Positions 33,491-42,649 of a DNA stretch of 64,000 nt are shown piece after piece. A program made the position numbers and the translations under genes. Source of the DNA: an uncultured Tenacibaculum sp. (GTDB taxonomy: Bacteria > Bacteroidota > Bacteroidia > Flavobacteriales > Flavobacteriaceae); assembly GCA_947497895.1 (NCBI GenBank), contig CANMIL010000010.1, positions 124,001 to 188,000 on the forward strand, written 5' to 3'. The number at the start of each line of letters is the position of its first letter. The stretch's first letter is position 1. The notes below the pieces were generated by a model. It was not told where the DNA came from. It worked only from the letters and a program-made list of their open reading frames with translations, and ran no database searches.

Positions 33491-34792
33491 ATGACCCCAA
33501 AATGTAGCGATATTAAATTATTTCTAATTTTATCTTTTTTTTGTTTAAATAATCTCATTTTCGCCCAAGAAAAAATCATAAAATCAGGAGATAAATGGCG
33601 ATTTTACGACAAAGCAACTCCTCCAAAAATTGGTTGGATGAACTCAAATCACATTACCTCCTCATGGAAAAAGGGAATTTCAGGACTTGGTTATGGTGAT
33701 GAGGCCGTAACCACCATAATTGATTTTGGAAAAGACCCCAACAATAAAAGAATAACCGCTTACTTTTCGAAAACATTTCAAATAAGCAACCCCAATGATT
33801 TCGTACTATATCAAATTAACATTGAAAAAGACGATGGAATTGTTTTGTATTTAAACGGAAAAGAAATTTTCAGAAAAGACATGCCTATTGGTAAGATTCA
33901 TCATGACACTAAAGCAAGTGGATTAATTGTATCTGGTCAGTCTGAAGCATTTTTGCATACGATATATATCACCCCAGAAGATTTACATAGAGGAGAAAAC
34001 ATCATTAGTGCTTCCGTTCATCAAGGTACAGAGAAATCTGAAGACCTTATATTCAATTTAGAATTATTTGGACTAGATACTCAGAAAGCCCTTCCCACTC
34101 TAATTAAGGAGCGCTCTATCAAAAGCTCTAATCTCGACTTAAAACTAAAAAACCTTAGTTACAAACATGAATTAGAGAAAAAAGAATTTCAATACGAGCT
34201 AATGAAACAAGAAAAAAACAGCTATAGTATATATTTACTTTTTTTGCTTTTCATATTTCTCTCTCTTACTTCAGGATTAGCATACGCTTTAGTTGTAAAT
34301 CGAAAAAAATTATCGACTGCCACTACTAAGAATGACATACTTGAAAAACAAAATCAATTTAAGGATGCCGAGATTATGGATATATCCTTGAATTCAATTA
34401 ATAACAAAAACTTTCTCAAAGAAATAAAAAAGGAATTGGGTTTTAGCATTCAAAACAAAAGCCTTCCCATAGTAAACAAGGAAATTCAAAAAATTATTGG
34501 AAACATAGATTTTAATTTAGACACAAGTGAAAACTGGAGTAGTTTAAAAAATCATTTTAATGCAATTCATTCTGGATATCTTGACAAATTAAAATCGCTA
34601 TATCCAAATCTTACTGACGTTGAATTAAGACATTGTATTTTCATTAAGCTTCATTTACAAACCAAAGAAATAGCAAACATTCTACATATCGATCCAAGAT
34701 CTGTTCAATCAGCCCGTTACAGAATTAAAAAGAAGATGAATTTAGATGAAAGCACTAATCTCAAAGATTATTTATTAAACATCAATACCTAA
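33491..34792 (+). CDS. Membrane-spanning one-component regulator: exported beta-sandwich sensor and LuxR-type HTH
   Basis: 433 residues from the ATG at 33491. A signal peptide (1-26, ending LIFAQ) leads to an extracytoplasmic beta-sandwich, about 35-190, with WRFYDKATPPKIGW, SGLGYGDE, TAYFSKTF, DDGIVLYLNGKEIFRKDM and NIISASVHQ. This pattern is known from secreted Bacteroidota and marine-bacterial enzymes. A coiled coil, one TM helix (about 240-262), a second coiled coil and a C-terminal HTH (about 375-425, LTDVELRHCIFIKL, then TKEIANILHIDPRSVQSARY) follow. Such one-protein systems sense a ligand outside and bind DNA inside. It diverges from susCD, so it probably controls them. Start choice is supported by the -7 element at 33447. 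Confidence 0.82.
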   Translation: MTPKCSDIKLFLILSFFCLNNLIFAQEKIIKSGDKWRFYDKATPPKIGWMNSNHITSSWKKGISGLGYGDEAVTTIIDFGKDPNNKRITAYFSKTFQISNPNDFVLYQINIEKDDGIVLYLNGKEIFRKDMPIGKIHHDTKASGLIVSGQSEAFLHTIYITPEDLHRGENIISASVHQGTEKSEDLIFNLELFGLDTQKALPTLIKERSIKSSNLDLKLKNLSYKHELEKKEFQYELMKQEKNSYSIYLLFLLFIFLSLTSGLAYALVVNRKKLSTATTKNDILEKQNQFKDAEIMDISLNSINNKNFLKEIKKELGFSIQNKSLPIVNKEIQKIIGNIDFNLDTSENWSSLKNHFNAIHSGYLDKLKSLYPNLTDVELRHCIFIKLHLQTKEIANILHIDPRSVQSARYRIKKKMNLDESTNLKDYLLNINT

Positions 34793-34807
34793 ATCAATAG
34801 AACATAT

Positions 34808-34862
34808 GAAACCGAGAAGTAATTTTAATTTCAGAAATGCTTAATCGGTTTCGTTATTTTTT
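34808..34862 (+). terminator. Intrinsic terminator between the regulator and gpmI
   Basis: GAAACCGA / TCGGTTTC arms (34808-34815 and 34845-34852) with a 29-base loop, followed by GTTATTTTTT. The loop is long but the arms are perfect and the T run is in place. Confidence 0.6.
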
Positions 34863-34911
34863 AAGGCATCCCCAAAAATCTTTAGTACTTTTACCCTTCA
34901 ATTTTAAACAA

Positions 34912-36429
34912 ATGAACAAAAAAGTAATTTTAATGATTCTTGATGGCTGGGGAATTACTCAAGACCCTAAAGTTTCTGCCATCTACAATGCTAAAACACC
35001 TTTTATAAATTCGTTATATGAAAAGTTTCCAAATGCAGAACTAAGAACTGATGGAGAACATGTAGGCCTTCCTGAAGGACAAATGGGGAACTCAGAAGTT
35101 GGACATATGAATTTAGGTGCTGGTAGAATTGTTTATCAGAACCTTGCCAAAATAAACAAAGCCGTTTCTGAAGGAACTTTAGCTAAAGAACAAGAATTAA
35201 TAAATGCTTTTGACTACGCCAAAACAAATGGTAAAAACGTTCATTTTTTAGGACTTGTTTCAGATGGAGGGATTCACTCACATATTAATCATTTGAAAGG
35301 ACTATTATCTGCTGCAAATAATTTCGGATTAGAAAACGTATTTCTGCATGCTTTTACTGATGGTCGTGATTGTGATCCAAAATCTGGGAAGTTTTTTATC
35401 AAGTCTATTGAAGATCACATGAGTCAAACTACTGGTAAATTAGCTTCAATAACGGGTCGTTACTACGCCATGGATCGTGATAAGCGTTGGGAAAGAGTTG
35501 AGCTAGCCTATAGTGCACTTACCAAAGGTGAAGGTTCAATATCGAAAAACGCTGAAGAAAGTATTCAAGCTAGTTATGACGAAGGAGTAACTGATGAATT
35601 CATTAAACCAATTATAATGGTTGACCAAAATGAACAACCAGTAACTACTATTCAAAATGATGATGTCGTTATCTTTTTTAATTTCAGAACAGATCGAGGT
35701 CGACAATTAACACAAGTGTTAAATCAAGAAGATCTTTTTGAATTTAACATGAAAAAACTGCCTTTGTATTTTGTAACGTTAACTCGATATGACGATTCTT
35801 TCAAAGGAATAAAAGTTGTTTACGATAATAAGAATATTGAAAACACCTTGGGAGAAGTACTTGAAACGGCTGGAAAGACTCAGATCCGTATTGCTGAAAC
35901 CGAAAAATATCCTCATGTTACCTTCTTTTTCTCTGGAGGTCGTGAAAAAGAATTTAATGGAGAAAAGCGATTGTTATGTCCTTCTCCAAAAGTAGCTACT
36001 TACGATTTAAAACCTGAAATGAGCGCCTTTGAAATAAAAGATGCCATTGTTCCTGAATTAAAGCAAGGTGATGTTGACTTCGTTTGTCTAAATTTCGCCA
36101 ATGGAGATATGGTAGGGCATACAGGAGATTTTGAAGCCGCTGTAAAAGCCTGTGAAGCAGTAGATCAATGCGTTAACGAAGTTGTAACGACTGCTTTAGA
36201 CTCTAACTATACAACAATTCTTATTGCCGATCACGGTAATTGTGAAACAATGATAAATCCAGATGGAACACCACATACAGCACACACTACAAATCCTGTT
36301 CCTATGGTTTTAATTGACAAAGAATTGAAATCAATTAAAAGTGGTATCTTAGGAGATATTGCTCCTACTATCTTGGCGCTATTAGGAGTAGAAAAACCTA
36401 AAGAAATGACACAACATTCTTTAGTATAA
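34912..36429 (+). CDS. gpmI: 2,3-bisphosphoglycerate-independent phosphoglycerate mutase
   Basis: 505 residues from the ATG at 34912, starting MNKKVILMILDGWGITQDPK; an in-frame ATG at 34837 would add 25 residues that run over the preceding terminator and have no family resemblance. It interconverts 3- and 2-phosphoglycerate in glycolysis and gluconeogenesis, using two Mn ions. The catalytic serine is S61 in MGNSEVGHMNLGAG and the first metal ligand is D11 in DGWG; the C-terminal metal set is in ADHGNCE. Length is normal. It is followed after 19 bp by a thioredoxin-like lipoprotein gene. Confidence 0.97.
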   Translation: MNKKVILMILDGWGITQDPKVSAIYNAKTPFINSLYEKFPNAELRTDGEHVGLPEGQMGNSEVGHMNLGAGRIVYQNLAKINKAVSEGTLAKEQELINAFDYAKTNGKNVHFLGLVSDGGIHSHINHLKGLLSAANNFGLENVFLHAFTDGRDCDPKSGKFFIKSIEDHMSQTTGKLASITGRYYAMDRDKRWERVELAYSALTKGEGSISKNAEESIQASYDEGVTDEFIKPIIMVDQNEQPVTTIQNDDVVIFFNFRTDRGRQLTQVLNQEDLFEFNMKKLPLYFVTLTRYDDSFKGIKVVYDNKNIENTLGEVLETAGKTQIRIAETEKYPHVTFFFSGGREKEFNGEKRLLCPSPKVATYDLKPEMSAFEIKDAIVPELKQGDVDFVCLNFANGDMVGHTGDFEAAVKACEAVDQCVNEVVTTALDSNYTTILIADHGNCETMINPDGTPHTAHTTNPVPMVLIDKELKSIKSGILGDIAPTILALLGVEKPKEMTQHSLV

Positions 36430-36448
36430 AACTTAAAGATAATAGACC

Positions 36449-36979
36449 ATGAAGACTTTTTTATACGCAGCATTTTTATTGATCATAGTTAGTTGCGCTT
36501 TAACAACTAAATTTTCCGCTGAAAAAAACGCGGAAGGGGATCTAGTTGGTATTGTTACGAAAAATAACTTTAAACAAGAACCTTATGGAAGTGAATGGTT
36601 TAACGATTTCTACTCATATTACGAGGTTGACAAACCCGTTTTAGATGAAGCTAAAAGCTATTTAAATAATGTGACCATAAAAGGATTTATGGGAACTTGG
36701 TGTGGAGATAGCCAAAGAGAAATTCCTAACTTTTATAAGTTACTCGACAATGCCGATTTCAACTATAAAAAACTTGAACTTGTTGCTGTTGATAGAAGTA
36801 AAAAAGCCAAAGGATTAGAAAAGGAATACAACATAGAAAGAGTTCCTACATTTATCTTTTATAGAAACGGAAAAGAACTGGGAAGATTCGTTGAACATGC
36901 CATTGATGGATCTACTATTGAAAAAGATATATTAACTATTATTTCTGGTAAACCTTATAAGCATCCATATCAAAAATAA
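36449..36979 (+). CDS. Thioredoxin-family lipoprotein
   Basis: 176 residues, with a signal ending in the lipobox IIVSC (C16). A thioredoxin fold follows, about 60-170: GFMGTWCGDSQREIPNFYKL carries the motif W-C-G-D-S, in which the second cysteine of the usual C-x-x-C is replaced by serine, then the cis-proline segment ERVPTFIFYRNGKELGRF. The single active-site cysteine means it cannot do a normal dithiol exchange; it might act through a mixed disulfide or use another partner. It lies between gpmI (19 bp) and map (30 bp) on the same strand. Envelope-located by its lipobox. Confidence 0.85.
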   Translation: MKTFLYAAFLLIIVSCALTTKFSAEKNAEGDLVGIVTKNNFKQEPYGSEWFNDFYSYYEVDKPVLDEAKSYLNNVTIKGFMGTWCGDSQREIPNFYKLLDNADFNYKKLELVAVDRSKKAKGLEKEYNIERVPTFIFYRNGKELGRFVEHAIDGSTIEKDILTIISGKPYKHPYQK

Positions 36980-37009
36980 ATGTAAATTTGCCCCACAATA
37001 TTTATATCC

Positions 37010-37828
37010 ATGATCAAACCAAAAACTAGAGAAGAAATTGAAATCATGCGCGAAAGCGCCTTAATTGTATCAAAAACATTAGGGATGCTAGCCAAAGAAG
37101 TGAAGCCTGGTGTAACTACACTTTATCTTGACAGATTGGCCGAAGAGTTTATTCGCGAACAAGGAGCTGTACCAGGATTTTTAGGCCTTTATGATTTCCC
37201 TAACTCACTTTGTATGAGTCCAAATTCTCAAGTTGTTCATGGCATTCCGAATAACACTCCTCTTCAAGAAGGAGATATTATTTCTATAGATTGCGGAGCT
37301 TTAAAAAATGATTTCTATGGTGACCACGCTTATACTTTTGCTGTTGGCGAAATAGCTCCTGAAACTCAAAAACTTCTTGACATAACGAAAGAGAGTTTAT
37401 ATGTTGGAATAAGAGAGTTTAAAGCAGGAAATAGAGTTGGTGATGTTGGATACGCTATTCAAACATTCACTGAAAAACATGGATATGGTGTTGTAAGAGA
37501 ACTTGTTGGACATGGATTAGGTAGAAAAATGCACGAAGATCCAGAGATGCCGAACTATGGAAGACGTGGAAGAGGTAAGAAATTTGTTGAAGGAATGGTT
37601 GTTGCTATTGAACCCATGACAAATCTTGGAACCCAAAAAATAAGACAACATAAAGACGGTTGGACCATTACTACTTTAGATAATAAACCAAGTGCGCATT
37701 TTGAGCATAATATTGCCATTATAGATGGAAAACCAGAATTACTTTCTACTTTCAAATATATTTATGAAGCTTTAGGTATTGAGAGCACTGAGGAAGACGA
37801 ATTCAGACAACAACCTTTAGTTCTTTAG
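37010..37828 (+). CDS. map: Methionine aminopeptidase, type I
   Basis: 272 residues. It removes the N-terminal Met of new proteins in the cytoplasm using two metal ions. The ligand set is complete: D94 (ISIDCGAL), D105 (FYGDHA), H168 (LVGHGLG), E201 (AIEPM) and E232 (FEHNIAI), with the substrate-binding H77 in VVHGIP. The order and spacing match type I enzymes; there is no zinc-finger extension. It is followed by a methyltransferase gene starting only 1 bp after the stop codon, on a GTG. Confidence 0.97.
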   Translation: MIKPKTREEIEIMRESALIVSKTLGMLAKEVKPGVTTLYLDRLAEEFIREQGAVPGFLGLYDFPNSLCMSPNSQVVHGIPNNTPLQEGDIISIDCGALKNDFYGDHAYTFAVGEIAPETQKLLDITKESLYVGIREFKAGNRVGDVGYAIQTFTEKHGYGVVRELVGHGLGRKMHEDPEMPNYGRRGRGKKFVEGMVVAIEPMTNLGTQKIRQHKDGWTITTLDNKPSAHFEHNIAIIDGKPELLSTFKYIYEALGIESTEEDEFRQQPLVL

Positions 37829-37829
37829 A

Positions 37830-38600
37830 GTGTCCTTTTTTAAAACTATCCTGAATACTATACCTAGACCACTTTTAATTAAAGTAAGCTATTGGGTGCG
37901 CCCGATCGTTGCTTGGTGGTTAAAAGGGAATAATTTTACAGACCCTATTGATGGTAGATCTTTTAAGAAATTCCTTCCTTATGGCTATGAAACTCAAAGA
38001 GAGAATGCTCTTTCTCCTTCCACACTATCTTTGGAAAGGCACAGACTCCTATGGTTATATTTAAAAATTGAAACAGACTTTTTCACTTCAAAAAAAACGT
38101 TAAAGGTTCTACATATTGCTCCAGAACAATGCTTTTTGGATATTTTCAAAAAACAAAAAAACCTTGACTATACTACCTCAGACTTAGAATCTCCCATTGC
38201 TGATGTAAAAGCTGACATTTGCGATTTACCTTTTAAAAATGAAGAATTTGATATTGTTTTCTGCAATCACGTTTTAGAACATATTCCAGATGATACAAAA
38301 GCCATGCAGGAGCTATATCGCGTTCTAAAAAATGATGGTTTGGGATTTTTCCAAATACCTCAAGATGTAAATAGAGACACAACCTTTGAAGATGATTCAA
38401 TTACAGACCCGAAAGAAAGAACGAAAATTTTTGGACAATACGATCATGTCCGCGTGTATGGCCTTGATTATTTCGACAAGCTAAGATCAATCGGATTTAA
38501 AGTTAAAGAAGTACACTACGCAAAAAGCATCAATCCAGAATTGGTAAAAAAATATGCCCTTGCTCCTAACGAAATCCTACCTATTTGTTACAAGTCTTAA
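37830..38600 (+). CDS. Class I SAM-dependent methyltransferase
   Basis: 256 residues, starting at a GTG 1 bp after the map stop. It has an N-terminal hydrophobic segment and a SAM-binding fold of the Methyltransf_11 type: motif I region LKVLHIAPEQ (with A-P in place of G-x-G, as in several Bacteroidota homologues), FDIVFCNHVLEHIPDDTKAM (motif III region), and RVLKNDGLGFFQIPQD. The VLEHIPD motif and the GFFQIPQD strand fit methyltransferases acting on small molecules or glycans. Substrate is not known. It is probably co-transcribed with map. Confidence 0.87.
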   Translation: MSFFKTILNTIPRPLLIKVSYWVRPIVAWWLKGNNFTDPIDGRSFKKFLPYGYETQRENALSPSTLSLERHRLLWLYLKIETDFFTSKKTLKVLHIAPEQCFLDIFKKQKNLDYTTSDLESPIADVKADICDLPFKNEEFDIVFCNHVLEHIPDDTKAMQELYRVLKNDGLGFFQIPQDVNRDTTFEDDSITDPKERTKIFGQYDHVRVYGLDYFDKLRSIGFKVKEVHYAKSINPELVKKYALAPNEILPICYKS

Positions 38601-38776
38601 AATTTAGAATCAAACTAAATAATTGCTTTTAACACTAGTATTTCACAGACGAACTATACATCTCACTCCTTTACTTTTCTCACACTAACAAAGATAGCTC
38701 TATCGGATTTCTCGTTCCCAAAAATTTTGAAAAACACAGATACCTTGGTTAAGATCCTCTGTTGAAAACTAATTTA

Positions 38777-38806
38777 TTTGAGATTAAAAATATTTTCCTA
38801 TTTTTA
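38777..38806 (+). promoter_or_regulatory. Candidate promoter of the oxidative cluster
   Basis: TTTG at 38777-38780, an 18-bp spacer, then TATTTTTA at 38799-38806, 28 bp before the ATG at 38835. No terminator separates the cluster genes before 46744, so this could drive most of it. Confidence 0.55.
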
Positions 38807-38834
38807 TCTAACTACTCACTAACCAAACATAAAT

Positions 38835-40442
38835 ATGCGCGTAAGAAACCATAAAAATGGGGTTTCTTTACATGTTATAGCTGGAACCCATGTAGTATTA
38901 CTTTGCCTAGATGCTGATGCAAAAACGAGGAAAGGATTATTGGGGTTTAGACTTAGCCGTAAAGAAATTACTACTAATGAAACAACTCCTTTAAAAGGCT
39001 TTAAACAATTTAAAAACAACAGCAAAGAAGAAGACTTCAATCTTATTCAAGCTTTCTTTTGGGCTGATTATACAGCTACCCCAAACACTCAGTACGAATA
39101 TTCTGCAACTCCTGTTTACGGGACTCCTGACAACCAACAAAATGGAGATGAAATTTCTGTAAATATCACTACTGAAAATCCAGATAACGGAACACATGGA
39201 GTATTTTTTAACCGTGGAACCGTTGGACAAGCTTATGCCCAAAAGTTCGATAATAAAAGTCCCGACAAAGTACCTAACAATGAAGCTTACAAGTGGTTAT
39301 CAAGAGGACTTGAAGAGGCTCTTTTATCCTTTATATCTAACGCTAAAGGAAAAGATTATGGAATTCGAGTTGCGGCATATGAATTTGACTATGTGCCAGT
39401 AATTAAAGCGTTGTTCGATGCTTCAGAAAGAGGAGCCGATATACAAATTTTATACGATAGATCAAAAAGAGGCCCTTGGGAAAACACAGATAAAGCAGTT
39501 GCTCAAGTTCCTGGAATCGAAAAACTGATGATTCCTAGGTCGGCAAATTCTTCAATAAAACATAACAAGTATATCATTCTTCTTTATAAAAACGAACCTA
39601 TTGAAGTATGGACCGGTTCGACAAACTTTACGAAAGGAGGAATTTTTGGACAATCGAATGTTGGTCATATTGTGAGAGATAAAGAAATTGCCGAGCAATA
39701 TTTAAAATACTGGGAACGCCTATCTAAAAATCCGGATTTAAAAGAAATACGCCCTTTAAATGACGAAACTTCCCCTACTCCTAATGGTAGTTTAAAAGAA
39801 GGAATCACTCCAATATTCAGTCCAAGGGAAGATCTTAGCGCCCTAGATTGGTATGGAGAACAAATTAAAAAAGCTGATCAATCAGTTGGCTTTACAGCTG
39901 CCTTCGGAGTAAATGAAGAGTTTGCTGAAATCATGAGTAAAGAAGATGATAGTCTTCGATACATACTCCTTGAACATAAGGGAAAAACCTTCGATACCTT
40001 TAAAAGTACTGCAAACAATAGAATAGCAATTGGAGCAACATTAAACGAAGATGAGATCAAACAAGAAGGTTTAAAAAACTGGGAAGAAGAGCATTTAACT
40101 GGATTAAATGATCACGTCAAATACTTACATACTAAATACCTATTTGTTGACCCGTTAACAGACAGTCCTACACTAATTACTGGTTCAGCAAACTTCTCCA
40201 AAGCCTCTACACATAGTAATGATGAAAATATGATTATTGTAAAAGGCGATACTGGAGTCGTAGATATTTATTTGAGCGAATTCATGCGACTATTTAACCA
40301 TTACGAATTCAGAGATCAAATGGCTCATCATGGTTACGATGAAAGTTATTTCAGTGACTATTTAACAATAGATTCTTCTTGGACAAATGTTCACTATAAA
40401 GAAGGAACGCAGCATAGCAGACAACGTGAGTTGTTTCGCTAA
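38835..40442 (+). CDS. Phospholipase D-like domain protein
   Basis: 535 residues, no signal peptide. Residues about 1-110 look like a small beta (fibronectin-like) domain: SLHVIAGTHVVLLCLD, then GLLGFRLSRKE and TQYEYSATPVYGTP. Two PLD repeats follow. The first has IKHNKYIILL (H-x-K, about residue 243) followed by EVWTGSTNFT; the second has YLHTKYLFVD (about 430) followed by LITGSANFS. H and K are present in both HxK motifs, so it should form a complete two-site PLD fold that could cleave phosphodiester bonds or transfer a phosphatidyl group. It is first in the cluster. Role is unknown. Confidence 0.85.
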   Translation: MRVRNHKNGVSLHVIAGTHVVLLCLDADAKTRKGLLGFRLSRKEITTNETTPLKGFKQFKNNSKEEDFNLIQAFFWADYTATPNTQYEYSATPVYGTPDNQQNGDEISVNITTENPDNGTHGVFFNRGTVGQAYAQKFDNKSPDKVPNNEAYKWLSRGLEEALLSFISNAKGKDYGIRVAAYEFDYVPVIKALFDASERGADIQILYDRSKRGPWENTDKAVAQVPGIEKLMIPRSANSSIKHNKYIILLYKNEPIEVWTGSTNFTKGGIFGQSNVGHIVRDKEIAEQYLKYWERLSKNPDLKEIRPLNDETSPTPNGSLKEGITPIFSPREDLSALDWYGEQIKKADQSVGFTAAFGVNEEFAEIMSKEDDSLRYILLEHKGKTFDTFKSTANNRIAIGATLNEDEIKQEGLKNWEEEHLTGLNDHVKYLHTKYLFVDPLTDSPTLITGSANFSKASTHSNDENMIIVKGDTGVVDIYLSEFMRLFNHYEFRDQMAHHGYDESYFSDYLTIDSSWTNVHYKEGTQHSRQRELFR

Positions 40443-40478
40443 AAAACGAATCTAACAAAAACACAAAATTTAATAATT

Positions 40479-41006
40479 ATGATTGGAGGCCCTGTCTGTA
40501 ATGAGGTCCTGTCTGCCGAATTGATATTTGCAGAAGGACAACATTTAACCCATGATAATAAAGAAGCACTCTGGGAAATATTTGAGGCTATCGGGATTAA
40601 TTGGCGTAACACAAATTTCGATTCAAATAACCAAAGAAGTTCTTGGTTTGAAATGATCAAAGCCAAAACTGATAATGCACCAAATTATACTGGGGAGTAT
40701 GTCAATGCTATTTACGTAATAAATGAGTTAAAATCTATTTACGGTAAAGGTGAAGCATATAAAAAACTATTTTTTGATAGTGGAATTGATAATAATCAAC
40801 CTCCAACAACCCGATTAGCACACTGTAAAATATATGTAGTTAACGAGTTTATTCGAATGCAGGTAATGGCAGGAGGATTTAAAAGCTGGGGAACAAAATA
40901 TGGTGGTGAACAAGCTCGTAACTATCATGGCTTTGTAGCAGGAACACGTTATAACCGTGTAGCTAAAGTTCGTAACTACACCCCTGAAACCAATCAAAAC
41001 CAATAA
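40479..41006 (+). CDS. Hypothetical protein, 175 aa, upstream of the GMC flavoprotein
   Basis: Not recognised. It has no signal peptide or TM helix. It is helical with a conserved-looking C-terminal block MQVMAGGFKSWGTKYGGEQA and NYHGFVAGTRYNR, about residues 128-160. It lies 2 bp upstream of the GMC gene, so the two are very probably translated together. In other GMC-type dehydrogenases (gluconate, fructose, sorbitol) a small subunit is encoded directly before the flavoprotein; whether this is such a subunit is a guess. It has three cysteines, including C7 in GGPVCNEV. Confidence 0.55.
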   Translation: MIGGPVCNEVLSAELIFAEGQHLTHDNKEALWEIFEAIGINWRNTNFDSNNQRSSWFEMIKAKTDNAPNYTGEYVNAIYVINELKSIYGKGEAYKKLFFDSGIDNNQPPTTRLAHCKIYVVNEFIRMQVMAGGFKSWGTKYGGEQARNYHGFVAGTRYNRVAKVRNYTPETNQNQ

Positions 41007-41008
41007 TT

Positions 41009-42649
41009 ATGAGAAAAAAGTATGACTTCATTATTGTTGGGGCTGGTGTGGCTGCAGCAACCATTGCAAAAGGCTTGCTTGAACATAAAAATGATACTTC
41101 AATTTTAATACTAGAAGCTGGTCCAGAAGTAAAAGCTAAAGACCGACGATTCTGGTGGGATTACATAACAAAAGGAGAAAGACCTTACACCTATACATAC
41201 GACCAAAAATGGGAGGCCGATTCAACAGGAAATATCGACTACCAAACAGATGGCGTACGAGTAAAAGCTTACGGAGGTTCAACTATGCACTGGGGAGCTT
41301 GGTGTCTTAGATTTCGACCTGAGGACTTCAATTTATTCACCAATACTGGTGAAGGTGCCGATTGGCCTATTAACTATGAAGACCTTGAGGAATATTATAA
41401 TAAAGCCGAAGCGTATCTTTCTGTTTGTGGAGATAATGACGCCAACTGGGTACCTAGATCGAAACCTTACCCAGTTCCTCCATTTGAATGGACAGCGGCT
41501 GATGGCGAAATGATAAAAGCATGGGAACAACTGGATGTGGTTTATCAGGAAGGTGATATAGATCCTGGTACTAAAACCAAAATAAAGTCAGGAAAAATGC
41601 CTATTGCTAGATATAGGAAATGTATGGCTACAGGTACCTGTAAATATTGTCCAATTGGAGGAAGGTTTAATGCACAATATGTTCTGGACGATTTAAAACA
41701 AGACCCTAGATTTGTAAACTTCGAAGTTCGTGTTAACTCTCCAGTTCATCAAGTAAACGTAAGCAGTAAATCTAAAATAGAATCTGTTACTTATACTGAC
41801 AACCTATCAGGAGAGCAATTTACTGTTCAAGGCGACACCATTATCTTGGCCTCAGGAGCTTATAATGTACCAAAGCTATTAAGGGCTTCAAAAAATGAAT
41901 TCTGGGAACAGGGAATCGGAAACGATTTTGATCTTGTAGGTCGTTTCGTTGTTTCTCACTCTATGTTAAACGTGGAAGGAAAAGCTAAATCCAATCCGAA
42001 TGGTTGGTTTCAAGAGTATGATTTCCCTACCTTAATGACGCATAGTTACAACACCAAAGAGCATCAGAAAAAAGGGAAAATCTTTATGTTTAAAAACAGG
42101 GTTACCCCAAATACTGATATTGCTCAATTGATGATTGAAGGAAAAACAAGAGAAGAGATCGATGAGATCGTTTATGGGGAGATGACCATAAACTTACAGG
42201 CTTTTTTAGAAGAGAAAGGAAAGTTCACTAACAGATTAGAAGCCAGACCTGGCACCGATCGTTTTGGACTTCCACAAACTACGATTCACTTTAGTAGAAC
42301 AGAAGAAGAAATAAAAAACGCCAATGATCGCTTAAAGTTGATGGAACAAGTGTTAGAAAAAATGGGCTTAGAAATCACTTCTTCAAGAGTTGATAAACCT
42401 GGTGGGCATCACACTACCGGAACAGCAAGAATGGGAACAACCCCTGAAAATAGCGTTACGGATAAATTCATGAAGGTTCATGAAACTGAGAACTTATATG
42501 TATGCTCGAATGCTGCTTTTCCTACAGGTAGTGCCGTAAACCCAACCCTTACACTAACGGCTATGGCTTTTAGACTTGTAGAACACTTAATTGACACAAA
42601 CACAACAAAAACTAAACACGAAAATGTCTACGACACAACTGAAGTATAA
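41009..42649 (+). CDS. GMC-type FAD oxidoreductase with CX5CX2C motif
   Basis: 546 residues. It begins with the FAD-binding strand-turn-helix FIIVGAGVAAATIAKGLLE (G11, G13) and LILEAGPE, carries STMHWGAWCLRF, and ends with the GMC C-terminal block GGHHTTGTARMGT (His near 468) and NPTLTLTAMAFRLVEHL. A cysteine motif CMATGTCKYC (C205, C211, C214) lies between them; CX5CX2C is unusual in classic GMC alcohol oxidases but resembles the large-subunit signature of multi-subunit gluconate/fructose dehydrogenases. The enzyme should oxidise an alcohol or similar group; with O2 it would make H2O2, which the DyP peroxidase could use. It overlaps the next gene by 26 bp. Confidence 0.87.
   Translation: MRKKYDFIIVGAGVAAATIAKGLLEHKNDTSILILEAGPEVKAKDRRFWWDYITKGERPYTYTYDQKWEADSTGNIDYQTDGVRVKAYGGSTMHWGAWCLRFRPEDFNLFTNTGEGADWPINYEDLEEYYNKAEAYLSVCGDNDANWVPRSKPYPVPPFEWTAADGEMIKAWEQLDVVYQEGDIDPGTKTKIKSGKMPIARYRKCMATGTCKYCPIGGRFNAQYVLDDLKQDPRFVNFEVRVNSPVHQVNVSSKSKIESVTYTDNLSGEQFTVQGDTIILASGAYNVPKLLRASKNEFWEQGIGNDFDLVGRFVVSHSMLNVEGKAKSNPNGWFQEYDFPTLMTHSYNTKEHQKKGKIFMFKNRVTPNTDIAQLMIEGKTREEIDEIVYGEMTINLQAFLEEKGKFTNRLEARPGTDRFGLPQTTIHFSRTEEEIKNANDRLKLMEQVLEKMGLEITSSRVDKPGGHHTTGTARMGTTPENSVTDKFMKVHETENLYVCSNAAFPTGSAVNPTLTLTAMAFRLVEHLIDTNTTKTKHENVYDTTEV

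Noticed and set aside
38601..38834. Possible small gene between the methyltransferase and the PLD-like gene
   Set aside because: No frame with a plausible start and composition; the region holds a promoter-like element and otherwise AT-rich sequence.
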